Shown: positions 1-6,972, numbered from the stretch's first letter. The stretch is 13,726 bases of DNA from an uncultured Collinsella sp. (GCA_905204635.1 CAJLAN010000020.1:1-13726); one strand, 5' to 3'. Program-made: numbers and translations. The notes: generated by a model not told the origin, from the sequence alone.

Positions 1-811
1 TGTAGAAGATCTGGCTGACGGTGCAGGTGCCGCGGCCCAGGAAGCGGGCATCCTCGAAGTGCTCGGGGTTGTACTTGGGGTCGAGCATCTTGACGAGACC
101 CTTGATATCGGTCGACTCGTCGCAGCCGTTGTTGTTGAGGGCGCGGACGTCGGCGATGATATCGGCCATCTTGTAGATAGCGTTGTCGCCGCGGTCGGGA
201 GCGGAGCCGTGGCAAGAGGTGCCGTGAACGTCGACGCGGATCTCCATACGGCCGCGGTGACCGCGATAGATGCCGCCGTCGGTGGGCTCGGTGGAAATGA
301 CGAACTCAGGCTTAATGCCGTCCTTGTTGTAGATGTACTGCCAGCACATGCCGTCGCAGTCCTCTTCCTGGACGGTGCCGACAACCATGATCTTGTAGCC
401 CTCGGGGATGAGGCCCATGTCCTTCATCATCTTGGCAGCGTAGGTAGCAGAAGCCATGCCGCCCTCCTGGTCGGAGCCGCCGCGGCCGTAGATGATCTCG
501 TCGGTCTCGTAGCCCTCATAGGGATCGGCATCCCAGTTCTCGATGTTGCCGATGCCGACGGTGTCGATGTGGGAGTCGATGGCGATGATCTTGTCGCCCT
601 CGCCCATAAAGCCCATGACGTTGCCCAGGCCGTCGACCTTGACCTCGTCATAGCCAAGGCTCTCCATCTCGGCCTTGATGCAGGCGACAACCTCACCCTC
701 CTCGCAGGACTCAGAGGGATGGGAGATCATGGCACGCAGGAAGCGAGTCATATCAGCACGATGGGACTCAGCAGCAGCCTTGATAGCGTCGAAATCGAGT
801 TCTTTAGCCAT
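1..811 (-). CDS. ygeY: YgeY-family selenium-metabolism-linked M20 hydrolase (C-terminus cut by window edge)
   Basis: The first 270 residues of an M20-family metallohydrolase are visible; family members are about 400 residues, so roughly a third is off the left edge. Metal-ligand signatures of the M20 fold are present: SHIDTVG with H81 and D83, D114 in [10 protein letters not shown], the catalytic/ligand pair E149-E150 in VQEEDCDG, and E175 in STEPTDGG. The lid/dimerisation domain begins near residue 183 ([15 protein letters not shown]). The ATG at 811 is preceded by GAAAGG about eight bases upstream. It follows dpaL by 74 bases in the same direction, the ygeX-ygeY order of E. coli. The family is linked to anaerobic purine/urate catabolism and selenium-dependent hydroxylase clusters. 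The exact amide substrate is not shown by the sequence. Related M20 deacetylases or dipeptidases are the alternative, but neighbour order and motif spelling favour YgeY. Confidence 0.9.
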   Translation of the reverse strand, partial: MAKELDFDAIKAAAESHRADMTRFLRAMISHPSESCEEGEVVACIKAEMESLGYDEVKVDGLGNVMGFMGEGDKIIAIDSHIDTVGIGNIENWDADPYEGYETDEIIYGRGGSDQEGGMASATYAAKMMKDMGLIPEGYKIMVVGTVQEEDCDGMCWQYIYNKDGIKPEFVISTEPTDGGIYRGHRGRMEIRVDVHGTSCHGSAPDRGDNAIYKMADIIADVRALNNNGCDESTDIKGLVKMLDPKYNPEHFEDARFLGRGTCTVSQIFY

Positions 812-851
812 TGTTCATAACCTTTCAAACGAAGGAATCTACCTGTGAGGT

Positions 852-878
852 GGCGGAGCGATACCTATTTACTCCGCC
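852..878 (-). other. Intercistronic hairpin between dpaL and ygeY
   Basis: GGCGGAG (852-858) and CTCCGCC (872-878) form a perfect 7-bp stem with a 13-base loop just after the dpaL stop. There is no U-tract, so it is more likely an mRNA-stability or processing element than a terminator, and both genes are probably cotranscribed. The regulatory role is inference. Confidence 0.4.
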
Positions 879-885
879 CTAACGA

Positions 886-2100
886 TTAGCAAGTGGGATA
901 CTCGCCCTCCCAGACGATGCGACGGTATTGATCCGGGTCCGTGTCGCCCTCGGTGGAGAAGCAGAGCACGGAGCTCGTCTTGTCCAGACCGATGAGCTCC
1001 TTGAGCTCGGCGTACTCGGGATCGAGCATGAGGGTCTCGACCAAGCCGGTGGTCACAGCGCCGGACTCGCCGGAGATGACGCGCGGGTCGCCCTTCTCGG
1101 GAGCGCCCAGGGTGCGCATGCCGCGAGCGGTGACCCAGTCGGGGCAGGACACGAAGGCGGTGGCGTGGTTGCGCAGGATATCCCAGCCCAGAATGTTGGG
1201 CTCGCCGCAGCACAGACCGGCCATGATGGAAGGCATGTCGCCGTCCACGATGCGCGGATCGCCGTCGCCGGCGGCAGCGCCCTTGTACAGGCAGGCGGCA
1301 GGCGCGCACTCAACCACGACGAAGGTGGGCGGGTTATCGGGATACAGGTTGGTGAAGTAGCCCACCACGGCGCCGGCGAGCGAGCCTACGCCAGCCTGGA
1401 CAAAGACGTGCGTCGGGCGGTTGATGGCCATCTCGCGCAGCTGCTCGGCAGCCTCGGAAGCCATGGTGCCGTAGCCCTCCATGATCCAGGACGGAATCTT
1501 CTCGTAGCCCTCCCAGGCGGTGTCCTGAACGATGACGCCGCGCTCGCAGGCATCGGCCTCGGCGGCGGCCATGCGCACGCACTCGTCGTAGTTGACCTCT
1601 TCGATGGTCACCGTGGCGCCCTCGGCGGCGATGTTATCGAAGCGGGGCTTGGTGGAACCCTTGGGCATGTGCACGACAGCCTTCTGGCCCAGCTTGTTGG
1701 CAGCCCACGCCACGCCGCGACCATGGTTGCCATCGGTAGCGGTAAAGAAGGTAGCCTGGCCCAAGTCCTTGGCAAGCTGATCGGAGGTCAGGTAGTCGAA
1801 GGTGCAGTCGGCAACGTCCTTGCCGATCTCGTCGGCAATGTAGTTAGCCATGGCAAACGAGCCGCCCAGAACCTTAAAGGCGTTGAGGCCAAAACGATAG
1901 CTCTCGTCCTTAACGCACAGGTTGGACAGGCCCAGGCGCGCGGCCTGGCCGTCCAGGCGGGCAAGCGGAGTGACGGTGTACTGGGGGAACGACTGGTGGA
2001 AGGCGCGGGCCTTCTTCACGTGGTCGAGGCTCATGATTCCCAAGTGCTTGTCATCGCTCTTGGGCATCGTGTTGCCCGCCCACTGGATCTTATCGGCCAT
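886..2100 (-). CDS. dpaL: Diaminopropionate ammonia-lyase (YgeX)
   Basis: A complete 404-residue fold-type II PLP enzyme, the usual length of the family. It cleaves 2,3-diaminopropionate to pyruvate and two ammonia in the cytosol; in gut anaerobes ygeX is also part of the uric-acid degradation gene set. Visible residues: PLP Schiff-base lysine K76 in RFGLNAFKVLGGS, the TDGNHGRG segment with acid D123, the second acid D193 in VQDTAWEGYE (matching the two catalytic aspartates of the E. coli enzyme), and the phosphate-binding glycine loop QAGVGSLAGAV at 235-245. The ATG at 2100 has AAGGAG eight bases upstream. It heads a leftward unit with ygeY and is divergent from a PAS-HTH regulator that probably controls it. 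Threonine-dehydratase-like paralogues are the only alternative; the motifs are specific enough to make this a confident call. Confidence 0.95.
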   Translation of the reverse strand: MADKIQWAGNTMPKSDDKHLGIMSLDHVKKARAFHQSFPQYTVTPLARLDGQAARLGLSNLCVKDESYRFGLNAFKVLGGSFAMANYIADEIGKDVADCTFDYLTSDQLAKDLGQATFFTATDGNHGRGVAWAANKLGQKAVVHMPKGSTKPRFDNIAAEGATVTIEEVNYDECVRMAAAEADACERGVIVQDTAWEGYEKIPSWIMEGYGTMASEAAEQLREMAINRPTHVFVQAGVGSLAGAVVGYFTNLYPDNPPTFVVVECAPAACLYKGAAAGDGDPRIVDGDMPSIMAGLCCGEPNILGWDILRNHATAFVSCPDWVTARGMRTLGAPEKGDPRVISGESGAVTTGLVETLMLDPEYAELKELIGLDKTSSVLCFSTEGDTDPDQYRRIVWEGEYPTC

Positions 2101-2190
2101 ACGGTGAACTCCTTAAGTCCTCTCTTGCCGGCCCCCGCATACGCGTTTCAGCCCGATCCCATTCACACGACTGAACTTTTATGTGGATGC

Positions 2191-2258
2191 CAAACAAAAA
2201 GTTTGTTAGTAATGTTCTATCACACTTTTTGATTGGTATACCTAACGAATTGTTTGTT
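2191..2258. promoter_or_regulatory. Dyad-rich operator/promoter region between dpaL and its divergent regulator
   Basis: The 277-base divergent intergenic region (2101-2377) is AT-rich relative to its flanks. It contains: AACAAA-AAG-TTTGTT (2193-2207), a 6-bp dyad; the palindrome GGTATACC (2235-2242); TTTGTTAG (2202-2209) facing CTAACGAA (2242-2249), an inverted pair with one mismatch; and the heptamer GTTTGTT twice (2201-2207, 2252-2258). These are plausible binding sites for the neighbouring regulator. No convincing sigma-70 promoter pair was identified for either direction; a TTATAT at 2291-2296 is a weak -10 candidate for the rightward gene. Confidence 0.5.
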
Positions 2259-2377
2259 GCCGTAATCGGTACCTTTTCGTCGCCGAACGGTTATATAGCG
2301 CAGCGCCGCTTTCGTTATTTGCGAACAGGTGTGGTTTATGGCAAAGTGTGCCCAAACTAATTTTTAGGAAGGCACCT

Positions 2378-3031
2378 ATGACCCCTGCACAGATTGAGTT
2401 CTACAAGCGCCTTGCACACGGCCTGGCGCTCCAATTTGGCCCCAACTGCGAAGTCGTCGTCCACGATCTGGAGACCGAGGACGTGGACCACTCCATCGTG
2501 GTGATCGAAAACGGCCACGTCAGCGGGCGCAAACTGGGTGACGGTCCCAGCCATATTGTGTTTGAGTCCATGCACGAGGGCGCCACCGATGTACACGACC
2601 GCGAGCCGTACCTCACTAAAACCACCGACGGTAAGCTGCTCAAATCGTCGACGATCTTTATCCGCAACGACGAGGGCAAGCCCGTCGGCATTTTGGGCAT
2701 CAACTTTGACATTACGCTCATGAAGGCTTTTGAGCGCTCGCTCGATGCCTTTAGCGGCACCGGCGGCACGGGCTATACCGAGCCCGAGCCCATTACCAAG
2801 AACATCGGCGACCTACTCGAGGACCTGCTGCACGAGTGCGAGCAGTTTGTGGGCAAGCCCGCGGCGCTCATGACCAAAGACGAGCGCATTCGTGCCATTG
2901 GCTACCTCGACCGTCGCGGCGCCTTCCTCATTTCCAAGTCGAGCGAGCGCGCCTGCGAGTTCTTTGGCATCTCCAAGTACAGCTTCTATAGTTACCTCAA
3001 TGAGGCCAAGGCGGCGGCCGGCGACAAGTAG
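2378..3031 (+). CDS. YheO/DauR-type PAS and helix-turn-helix transcriptional regulator
   Basis: 217 residues. An N-terminal YheO-like PAS domain occupies about residues 7-117 (ending in PVGILGINFDITLMKAFE, a typical last strand). A linker follows, then a C-terminal HTH of the YheO family at about 165-215 (DERIRAIGYLDRRGAFLISK followed by an FFGISKYSFYSYLNEAK recognition-helix segment). A GTG at 2348 is in frame, but the ATG at 2378 has AGGAAGG eight bases upstream and begins the PAS homology, so I use it. The gene diverges from dpaL, which is the arrangement of a local regulator of amino-acid or purine-ligand catabolism; E. coli DauR controls a D-amino-acid operon in the same way. The ligand is unknown. 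Confidence 0.88.
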   Translation: MTPAQIEFYKRLAHGLALQFGPNCEVVVHDLETEDVDHSIVVIENGHVSGRKLGDGPSHIVFESMHEGATDVHDREPYLTKTTDGKLLKSSTIFIRNDEGKPVGILGINFDITLMKAFERSLDAFSGTGGTGYTEPEPITKNIGDLLEDLLHECEQFVGKPAALMTKDERIRAIGYLDRRGAFLISKSSERACEFFGISKYSFYSYLNEAKAAAGDK

Positions 3032-3033
3032 GC

Positions 3034-3070
3034 ACTCGCCTAGATTGCCCCTCCCCTTTTGGGCGCGAGT
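3034..3070 (+). terminator. Possible weak terminator hairpin after the regulator gene
   Basis: ACTCGC (3034-3039) pairs with GCGAGT (3065-3070), and inside it GCCC (3047-3050) pairs with GGGC (3061-3064), leaving a 7-base bulge. It lies directly after the regulator stop codon but is not followed by a U-tract, so termination is only a suggestion. Confidence 0.25.
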
Positions 3071-3114
3071 TCTGGAAAGCACGAATCCAAGACCGAGCCG
3101 CTTGGGAAGTTCCA

Positions 3115-3120
3115 TATAAT
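3115..3120 (+). promoter_or_regulatory. Candidate -10 box for the 3155 gene
   Basis: A perfect TATAAT lies 34 bases before the start codon and 18 bases before the GAAAGGA ribosome-binding site. No good -35 hexamer is visible at 16-18 bases, and there is no extended -10 TG, so only the -10 is supported. Confidence 0.35.
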
Positions 3121-3154
3121 CGATGTCATTAGTATTTCGAAAGGATGGAACAGA

Positions 3155-4141
3155 ATGGCGTTGAGCAAGGCATCATGCACCGGTCGCGGATTGATTCCGG
3201 CAATTGGTGGACATGTGCACCGCATGTTCGATGAGGGTGAAGACGACCTGTTTTCGCTGAGCCTTGACGACGTGATGGATGATCGCCCGTGGACCGCCGA
3301 CGAACTCATGGGCGGCGGGGCTCGCCCGTCAAACCCCAATCCCGCACTTGCGCCTAAGCCCGCATCTGCGCCGACTCCTGCGCAGTCGCCTGTTTCGGCG
3401 CCCGCGCCTACGCCCGCACCCACTTCGGCGCCCACGCCCGTTCCCCGCCCCGCAAGCGACCCGTCCGAGACGGCGGCATTTCTCGCTGCAGCGACGCAGG
3501 GCAAATCGGCCGACAGCACTGTTATGTACAGCGCCCAGCAGTTGCCTGTTCCTGCGGCACGCAAGCCTCCGGTCGCAAGGCTCGATGAGCCCGTTGCCCA
3601 TCAAGTTGCCTACGATTCCTGGGCTGCAGCCGATCTGGATGAGACCTCTACCGGCATGCCGGCGCTCGATGTTCCAGTTAACCCGCTGTTTGCCGCCAAC
3701 ACGAGCGCTGCGGACTATGAGGGCGGTGCGGCATATTCCGATTATTCCGATGACTATGCTGGCAACGGTCGCATCGAGACAGAGGATTATGGCACCGCAT
3801 CGAGCGATTATCCCAACGATCCGTACGCTGCCACGCCTGCACCGGAATATGACCCGGAGGCCGCGTCCGCGCCGGCGTATACCAAAAGCACGGGCGAAGA
3901 GCGCTTCGCCGATTATTACGCCGAGGAAAAGGCGCTGCGTTTCTCGGAATTTCCGCAGGCTGTCAAGGTTGCCTTTATCGCCATTATCATTGCCCTGCTC
4001 GGCGTCATTGCGTTTGAGGGATTCCAGCTGTTCCGCGGCCCCACCCAAGCGGAGTCGGAGACCCAGCAAAAAGAGGACGATAACCAGTACCTGGACATCA
4101 ACACCCTCAAGGGCGACCCCAACGACGGAGACGACGAATAA
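3155..4141 (+). CDS. Proline/alanine-rich single-pass membrane protein of unknown function
   Basis: 328 residues, not recognised. The ATG at 3155 is chosen because GAAAGGA lies nine bases upstream; the open frame extends further left but with no start signal. Layout: a short charged N-terminus (1-55), a low-complexity Pro/Ala tract (about 57-100, repeated APTP/SAPT-like words), a mixed segment, a Tyr/Asp-rich acidic stretch (about 186-256), one hydrophobic helix (about 269-290, AVKVAFIAIIIALLGVIAF), and a 35-residue acidic C-terminal tail. There is no N-terminal signal peptide, so the likely topology is a long cytoplasmic N-terminal part with a short external tail; the basic K271 just before the helix fits. 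It is monocistronic, ending at a strong terminator. A role at the envelope or in division is conceivable but unsupported. Confidence 0.75.
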   Translation: MALSKASCTGRGLIPAIGGHVHRMFDEGEDDLFSLSLDDVMDDRPWTADELMGGGARPSNPNPALAPKPASAPTPAQSPVSAPAPTPAPTSAPTPVPRPASDPSETAAFLAAATQGKSADSTVMYSAQQLPVPAARKPPVARLDEPVAHQVAYDSWAAADLDETSTGMPALDVPVNPLFAANTSAADYEGGAAYSDYSDDYAGNGRIETEDYGTASSDYPNDPYAATPAPEYDPEAASAPAYTKSTGEERFADYYAEEKALRFSEFPQAVKVAFIAIIIALLGVIAFEGFQLFRGPTQAESETQQKEDDNQYLDINTLKGDPNDGDDE

Positions 4142-4170
4142 CAAATGCCAAAAATTGAGGGTCGTAGACC

Positions 4171-4213
4171 AGATCAACCCCGTGCGCTCATTGCCGCACG
4201 GGGTTGATCTTTG
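4171..4213 (+). terminator. Strong intrinsic terminator after the 3155 gene
   Basis: AGATCAACCCCGTGCG (4171-4186) pairs perfectly with CGCACGGGGTTGATCT (4195-4210), a 16-bp stem with an 8-base loop, followed by a short T run. It begins 30 bases after the stop codon. Confidence 0.85.
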
Positions 4214-4233
4214 TCCGCGCGTGCTGATAGACT
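4204..4233 (+). promoter_or_regulatory. Candidate promoter for the riboswitch-like leader and the 4359 gene
   Basis: TTGATC (4204-4209) and TAGACT (4228-4233) are separated by 18 bases, and a TG precedes the -10 nearby (4222-4223). The -35 lies inside the 3' arm of the preceding terminator, a compact layout. The predicted transcript would start near 4240, immediately at a GC-rich hairpin. Confidence 0.4.
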
Positions 4234-4237
4234 CCAT

Positions 4238-4264
4238 CGTGCCCGCAAGCAGCGGGCGCGTTTT
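4238..4264 (+). other. GC-rich hairpin followed by TTTT, at the 5' end of the leader
   Basis: CGTGCCCGC (4238-4246) pairs with GCGGGCGCG (4252-4260), nine pairs including one G-T, with loop AAGCA, followed by TTTT (4261-4264). It has the form of a second intrinsic terminator in tandem with 4171-4213. If the promoter at 4204-4233 is real, it is instead a 5'-terminal stabilising hairpin. The TTTT also forms the first bases of the proposed aptamer P1 helix. Confidence 0.5.
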
Positions 4265-4353
4265 ATCCAGAGTCGGGGTAGAGAGTTGGCTCCACGATCC
4301 CGACGCCAACCGGCCAAGAGGCACGGTGGCCCTGCCAACATCGATGAAAGGAG
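4261..4353 (+). promoter_or_regulatory. SAM-I-clan-like riboswitch candidate
   Basis: The leader reproduces the SAM-I-type topology. P1 is TTTTATC (4261-4267) with GATGAAA (4343-4349). It is followed by the conserved-looking CAGAG. P2 is GTCGGG (4272-4277) with CCCGAC (4299-4304). The P2 loop GTTGGC (4285-4290) can pair with GCCAAC (4334-4339) in the J3/4 position, as in the SAM-I pseudoknot. P3 is GGCCA (4312-4316) with TGGCC (4327-4331). A second GCCAAC (4305-4310) offers an alternative partner for the same loop. No P4 is seen, so it would be a compact SAM-I or SAM-I/IV variant. The 3' strand of P1 overlaps the ribosome-binding site AAAGGAG (4347-4353), so ligand-bound P1 would block translation. 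Ligand identity is inferred from architecture only. Confidence 0.5.
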
Positions 4354-4358
4354 TCCGT

Positions 4359-4784
4359 ATGGACAATTTCTCTGTGCGCAGTGAGCGCAACTTCCACAAC
4401 CTAGCCGCCAAGCCAAAACGAATGCATCTTCTGGACAAGCCGAACGGCTATGCCTCGGCCATGGTCAAGAGCAGTCTCCCCCACCAGATGCGCTTTACCG
4501 TGCAGGCGCTCGAGAAAGAGCTCTACACCGCCGGCGACCCGCACGTACTGCAGATCAAGCTGCTTGGAGACGACTCGCGCGAGCTGTCTAGCTGGAAGCT
4601 GTTTGCCGACGGCACGTGCGTCGCAAGCGGTTCGGGTGACTTTGCCCGCGAGTGCTTCTGCGAGGGAGCTGAGGTGTTTCTGGACCTGTGTCGCGACGCC
4701 GTCGAGACTGCCGAGCTGTGCCAGTGGAGCGAGAGGGAGTACGCGCTGTTGGGTGCCGCGCGCGGGATTGCGGGGGGGGTGTAG
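4359..4784 (+). CDS. Uncharacterised 141-residue protein under a riboswitch-like leader
   Basis: Not recognised. The ATG at 4359 is set by AAAGGAG five bases upstream. The protein is soluble, with no signal peptide or membrane segment. It has a basic N-terminal third (SERNFHNLAAKPKRMHLLDK), a strand-like middle (MRFTVQALEKELY, VLQIKLLGDD, SWKLFADGTCVASG) and helical C-terminal part with four cysteines (C626-region codons: FARECFCEGAEVFLDLCRDAVETAELCQW). The end is AARGIAGGV, encoded partly by an 8-G tract. If the leader is a SAM riboswitch, a link to methionine or SAM metabolism would be expected, but nothing in the protein shows it. The 3' end may be unstable: see the 4772-4779 entry. Confidence 0.7.
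   Translation: MDNFSVRSERNFHNLAAKPKRMHLLDKPNGYASAMVKSSLPHQMRFTVQALEKELYTAGDPHVLQIKLLGDDSRELSSWKLFADGTCVASGSGDFARECFCEGAEVFLDLCRDAVETAELCQWSEREYALLGAARGIAGGV
4772..4779 (+). repeat. Eight-G homopolymer at the 3' end of the 4359 gene
   Basis: Eight consecutive G residues lie two codons before the stop. Losing one G, or gaining two, would bypass the TAG at 4782-4784 and continue in a frame that stays open to the TGA at 5110-5112, which overlaps the ATG of the surface-protein gene at 5109. This is a typical form for slippage-prone or phase-variable tracts, and also a typical place for sequencing error. Confidence 0.6.
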
Positions 4785-5108
4785 GAACAGAAGCCTCATG
4801 ACGGTGGCCTCAGCTGGAATGACGTATCGCTCGATAAATGATCTCAACAACGTAGCCGATGCGCCGCATTTCACCTCAAAGGCATTGAGCGATCAGGAGG
4901 CGTCCAGCATTTCTTTGATATCCCCAATTGATTGTTCCGAGAAAGTCTCTTCATGTCCTTATAATCGCCCTTACGAGAAACGTGGACGAGACAGGCGTCC
5001 ATATGCCGTCTCTAAACTAACGAGCCGTTCGCGGAAAGAACATCTGGCTAGCATGGGCCAAAGATATACTGGTATCGCTGCAACAATTATGGAAGATCGG
5101 CACCACCA
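4785..5108. other. 324-base intergenic stretch with no convincing gene
   Basis: Base composition is more AT-rich than the flanking genes. The rightward frame joined to the G tract stays open throughout but its translation is rich in Ser and Arg and resembles nothing I know. On the opposite strand, short coherent stretches in different frames (MDACLVHVSRKGDYKDMKRL near 5001-4943, and SIGDIKEMLDAS followed by a stop then SLNAFEVKCGASATLLRSF) could be the remains of a frameshifted small gene. Neither reading is strong. Confidence 0.3.
4960..4965 (+). promoter_or_regulatory. Candidate -10 box for the surface-protein gene
   Basis: TATAAT occurs 143 bases before the ATG at 5109. No good -35 is visible at the right spacing (TTGTTC at 4932-4937 is 22 bases away). 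Confidence 0.25.
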
Positions 5109-6923
5109 ATGACCTCCTTGAAATTCTCCAGGCGCTTCGCGCTTAGCCTGCTCGCCTCGCTGTCCGCCACCGTAGCGCTTGCTTTGCCCTCAACCGCCCT
5201 AGCCGCGTCGGACCCGAACCCGCCCAGCATCTCCAACGTGACGATATCCGCGACGACAGTCACGGCCGGCTCCACGCTGCATGTCGGCTATAGCGTCGAT
5301 GACCCTGACGGGGTACGGTCCGTCACGCCCATAGTCGAAGTCCTTGTCGAAAACGATACCGGAGACCATGGAATCAGTTCCCGTCTCGCCTTCTCGTCGA
5401 CCGGCAACACGACCGCGGGCTTCGATATCTCCACCTCCCCGAGCGACCGGCCCTGCAGGTACCGGATCATCGGCCTCGGCGTGACCGATAGTCTTGGATG
5501 GGTTACCGATGTCTACGACACGACGTATGCCGAGGAGAAGGGGCTCGACTGTCCGACCTTCACCACCGACCCCCTCGAGTATGAGGTGACCGAGGGACCC
5601 GAGGACCAAAACCCGCCGACCGTGTCCTCCGTGTCGCTCTCGAGCAGGGAGGTCGCAACCGGTGCCGACTTCCACATCTCTTGGACCGTCTCCGATGCCG
5701 ACGGCGTTCGCTCCGTTTCCCCCATACTGCGGCAGGGCTGGGAGAATTCGGACGACGGCTGCTCTGTTTCGTCAGCCTATTATCACGGAGGCTCGTCTAT
5801 CGACGGGTTTGACCTCACATTCGACAGCAATAGGATCGGAAGGCACAGGCTGATCGGCCTTTCGGTCACCGATGGCCTAGGGTTCGAGACCGATGTGTAC
5901 GAGAGTTCCTACGCCAGGGCCAACGGCATTTCGGGCGCGACTTTCTCGGTTGGCGACCCGAGCGAGCTGTGCTTCGAGGTGACCGGCAGCGCGATCGACC
6001 GGAACCCGCCCACGGTCTCGAACGTTTCCATCTCCGCGAAGAGGGTCCCCGTCGGCGGGATCCTCCGTATCTATTGCAATGTAGGCGACGCGGACGGCGT
6101 AAGGTCTGTCTCCCCGATCCTCGGCGACCCCGGCTATGTCGAGGACCCGAACTCTTTAAAGACCCGCAAAACGTTGAGCTGCAGCTACGATGCGGCAAGG
6201 GGCTATATCGAAATCGAGTTCCCCACGTCGCTCTCGATGGGCTCGTTTGAAATCCAAGCCCTCGCGGTCCTCGACAAGACGGGCCACGAGACCTTCGTCT
6301 ACAGCTCCGCCTACGCCGAGCGTAACGGCAAGACCGGCGTTCAGACCTTTGATGTCGACGACGCGGGGGACGTCACCTTCGACGTGACCGCTCCGCTGTA
6401 TGCCGCCACCAAGGGCGACGGGCAGGCGTATGCAAAGGACGGCGAGGCCGGTCTGACCTTCCGCTTCAGCGGTCCTCTCGATGAGTTCACGCGTCTCCTC
6501 GTGGACGGAACTGAGGTCTCCGCCGAGAACTACACCGCAACCAGGGGCAGCACGATTATCGAGCTCAGGCCGTCCTACCTGGACACGCTCGCCGGCGGCG
6601 GACACACCGTCACGGCCGTCTGGAAGGACGGGACGGCGACCGATGCGTCCTTCACCGTGGAGGGGAAGGCCCAAGGGGAGCAGGCGGGCGGAAAGACCGA
6701 CGTAGATTCACCCGGCGACAACAAAAGTGATCCTGCCACTCCTGAAAAGGACGCCGACGAGGCGGCTACAAAAAAGTCGGGACGCACGACAGCCGATGAA
6801 CCAAAGCTCGCTGCAACCGGCGACTCCACTTGGATGGCCAGCATCGCATTGGCCATGGCGGCCACGGCCTGCTTCACGGCAGCGAGAAGGCTTGAGCCCA
6901 AGCAGCATAGGCACGAACAGTAG
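5109..6923 (+). CDS. Secreted three-repeat surface protein with LAATGD sorting signal
   Basis: 604 residues. A Sec signal peptide covers 1-32 (basic KFSRR, hydrophobic core, cleavage after ALA). Three homologous repeats follow at about 35-162, 166-293 and 297-427, each opening with D-x-NPP-(S/T)-(I/V)-S and containing a D-x-DGVRSV-(T/S)-PI motif and a G-L-x-VTD-type strand with (D/F)VYxxxYA; these look like immunoglobulin-like beta sandwiches. Residues 430-518 form a further small domain (TKGDGQAYAKDGEAGLTFRF ... FTRLLVDGT ... YLDTLAGGGHTVTAVWKDG) of the kind often found next to Gram-positive anchors. A charged Lys/Asp-rich linker leads to LAATGD (567-572), a hydrophobic segment (573-592) and a basic tail. 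LAxTG is the motif class associated with class E sortases of actinobacteria, so cell-wall attachment is likely. No sortase is nearby. An adhesin or carbohydrate-binding role is only a guess. Confidence 0.85.
   Translation: MTSLKFSRRFALSLLASLSATVALALPSTALAASDPNPPSISNVTISATTVTAGSTLHVGYSVDDPDGVRSVTPIVEVLVENDTGDHGISSRLAFSSTGNTTAGFDISTSPSDRPCRYRIIGLGVTDSLGWVTDVYDTTYAEEKGLDCPTFTTDPLEYEVTEGPEDQNPPTVSSVSLSSREVATGADFHISWTVSDADGVRSVSPILRQGWENSDDGCSVSSAYYHGGSSIDGFDLTFDSNRIGRHRLIGLSVTDGLGFETDVYESSYARANGISGATFSVGDPSELCFEVTGSAIDRNPPTVSNVSISAKRVPVGGILRIYCNVGDADGVRSVSPILGDPGYVEDPNSLKTRKTLSCSYDAARGYIEIEFPTSLSMGSFEIQALAVLDKTGHETFVYSSAYAERNGKTGVQTFDVDDAGDVTFDVTAPLYAATKGDGQAYAKDGEAGLTFRFSGPLDEFTRLLVDGTEVSAENYTATRGSTIIELRPSYLDTLAGGGHTVTAVWKDGTATDASFTVEGKAQGEQAGGKTDVDSPGDNKSDPATPEKDADEAATKKSGRTTADEPKLAATGDSTWMASIALAMAATACFTAARRLEPKQHRHEQ
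5211..6389 (+). repeat. Three internal protein repeats of about 128 residues
   Basis: Copies at 5211-5594, 5604-5987 and 5997-6389. The most conserved words are D(P/Q/R)NPP(S/T), DGVRSV(T/S)PI and the Asp-Val-Tyr motif before each repeat end. DNA identity is clearly lower than protein similarity, so the duplication is not recent. Confidence 0.75.
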
Positions 6924-6972
6924 CTCAAAGCGAACTCAACTGGGAAGGGCAGATGGATAGCCGTCCTTCTCT

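Noticed and set aside
59..820. Rightward open frame of 253 codons opposite ygeY
   Set aside because: Antisense shadow of ygeY, whose M20 metal-ligand motifs are intact.
928..2232. Long rightward open frame (434 codons) over the dpaL region
   Set aside because: It is the antisense shadow of dpaL, which has a complete set of PLP-enzyme motifs and a good ribosome-binding site; the rightward translation is Gly/Ala/His-rich and has no recognisable motif.
4261..4353. tRNA-like or T-box element
   Set aside because: The helices do not give a cloverleaf, and no T-box sequence or specifier loop is visible; the SAM-I-type pairing explains the fold better.
3279..4358. Upstream extension of the 4359 gene into one 501-codon frame
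   Set aside because: The extension overlaps the 3155 gene out of frame, is Arg/Pro-rich nonsense, crosses a perfect terminator, and lacks a start signal; the ATG at 4359 has a clear ribosome-binding site.
3329..4438. Leftward open frame of 369 codons
   Set aside because: Antisense shadow with biased Arg/Gly/Cys composition; it would run through the terminator and the riboswitch-like leader.
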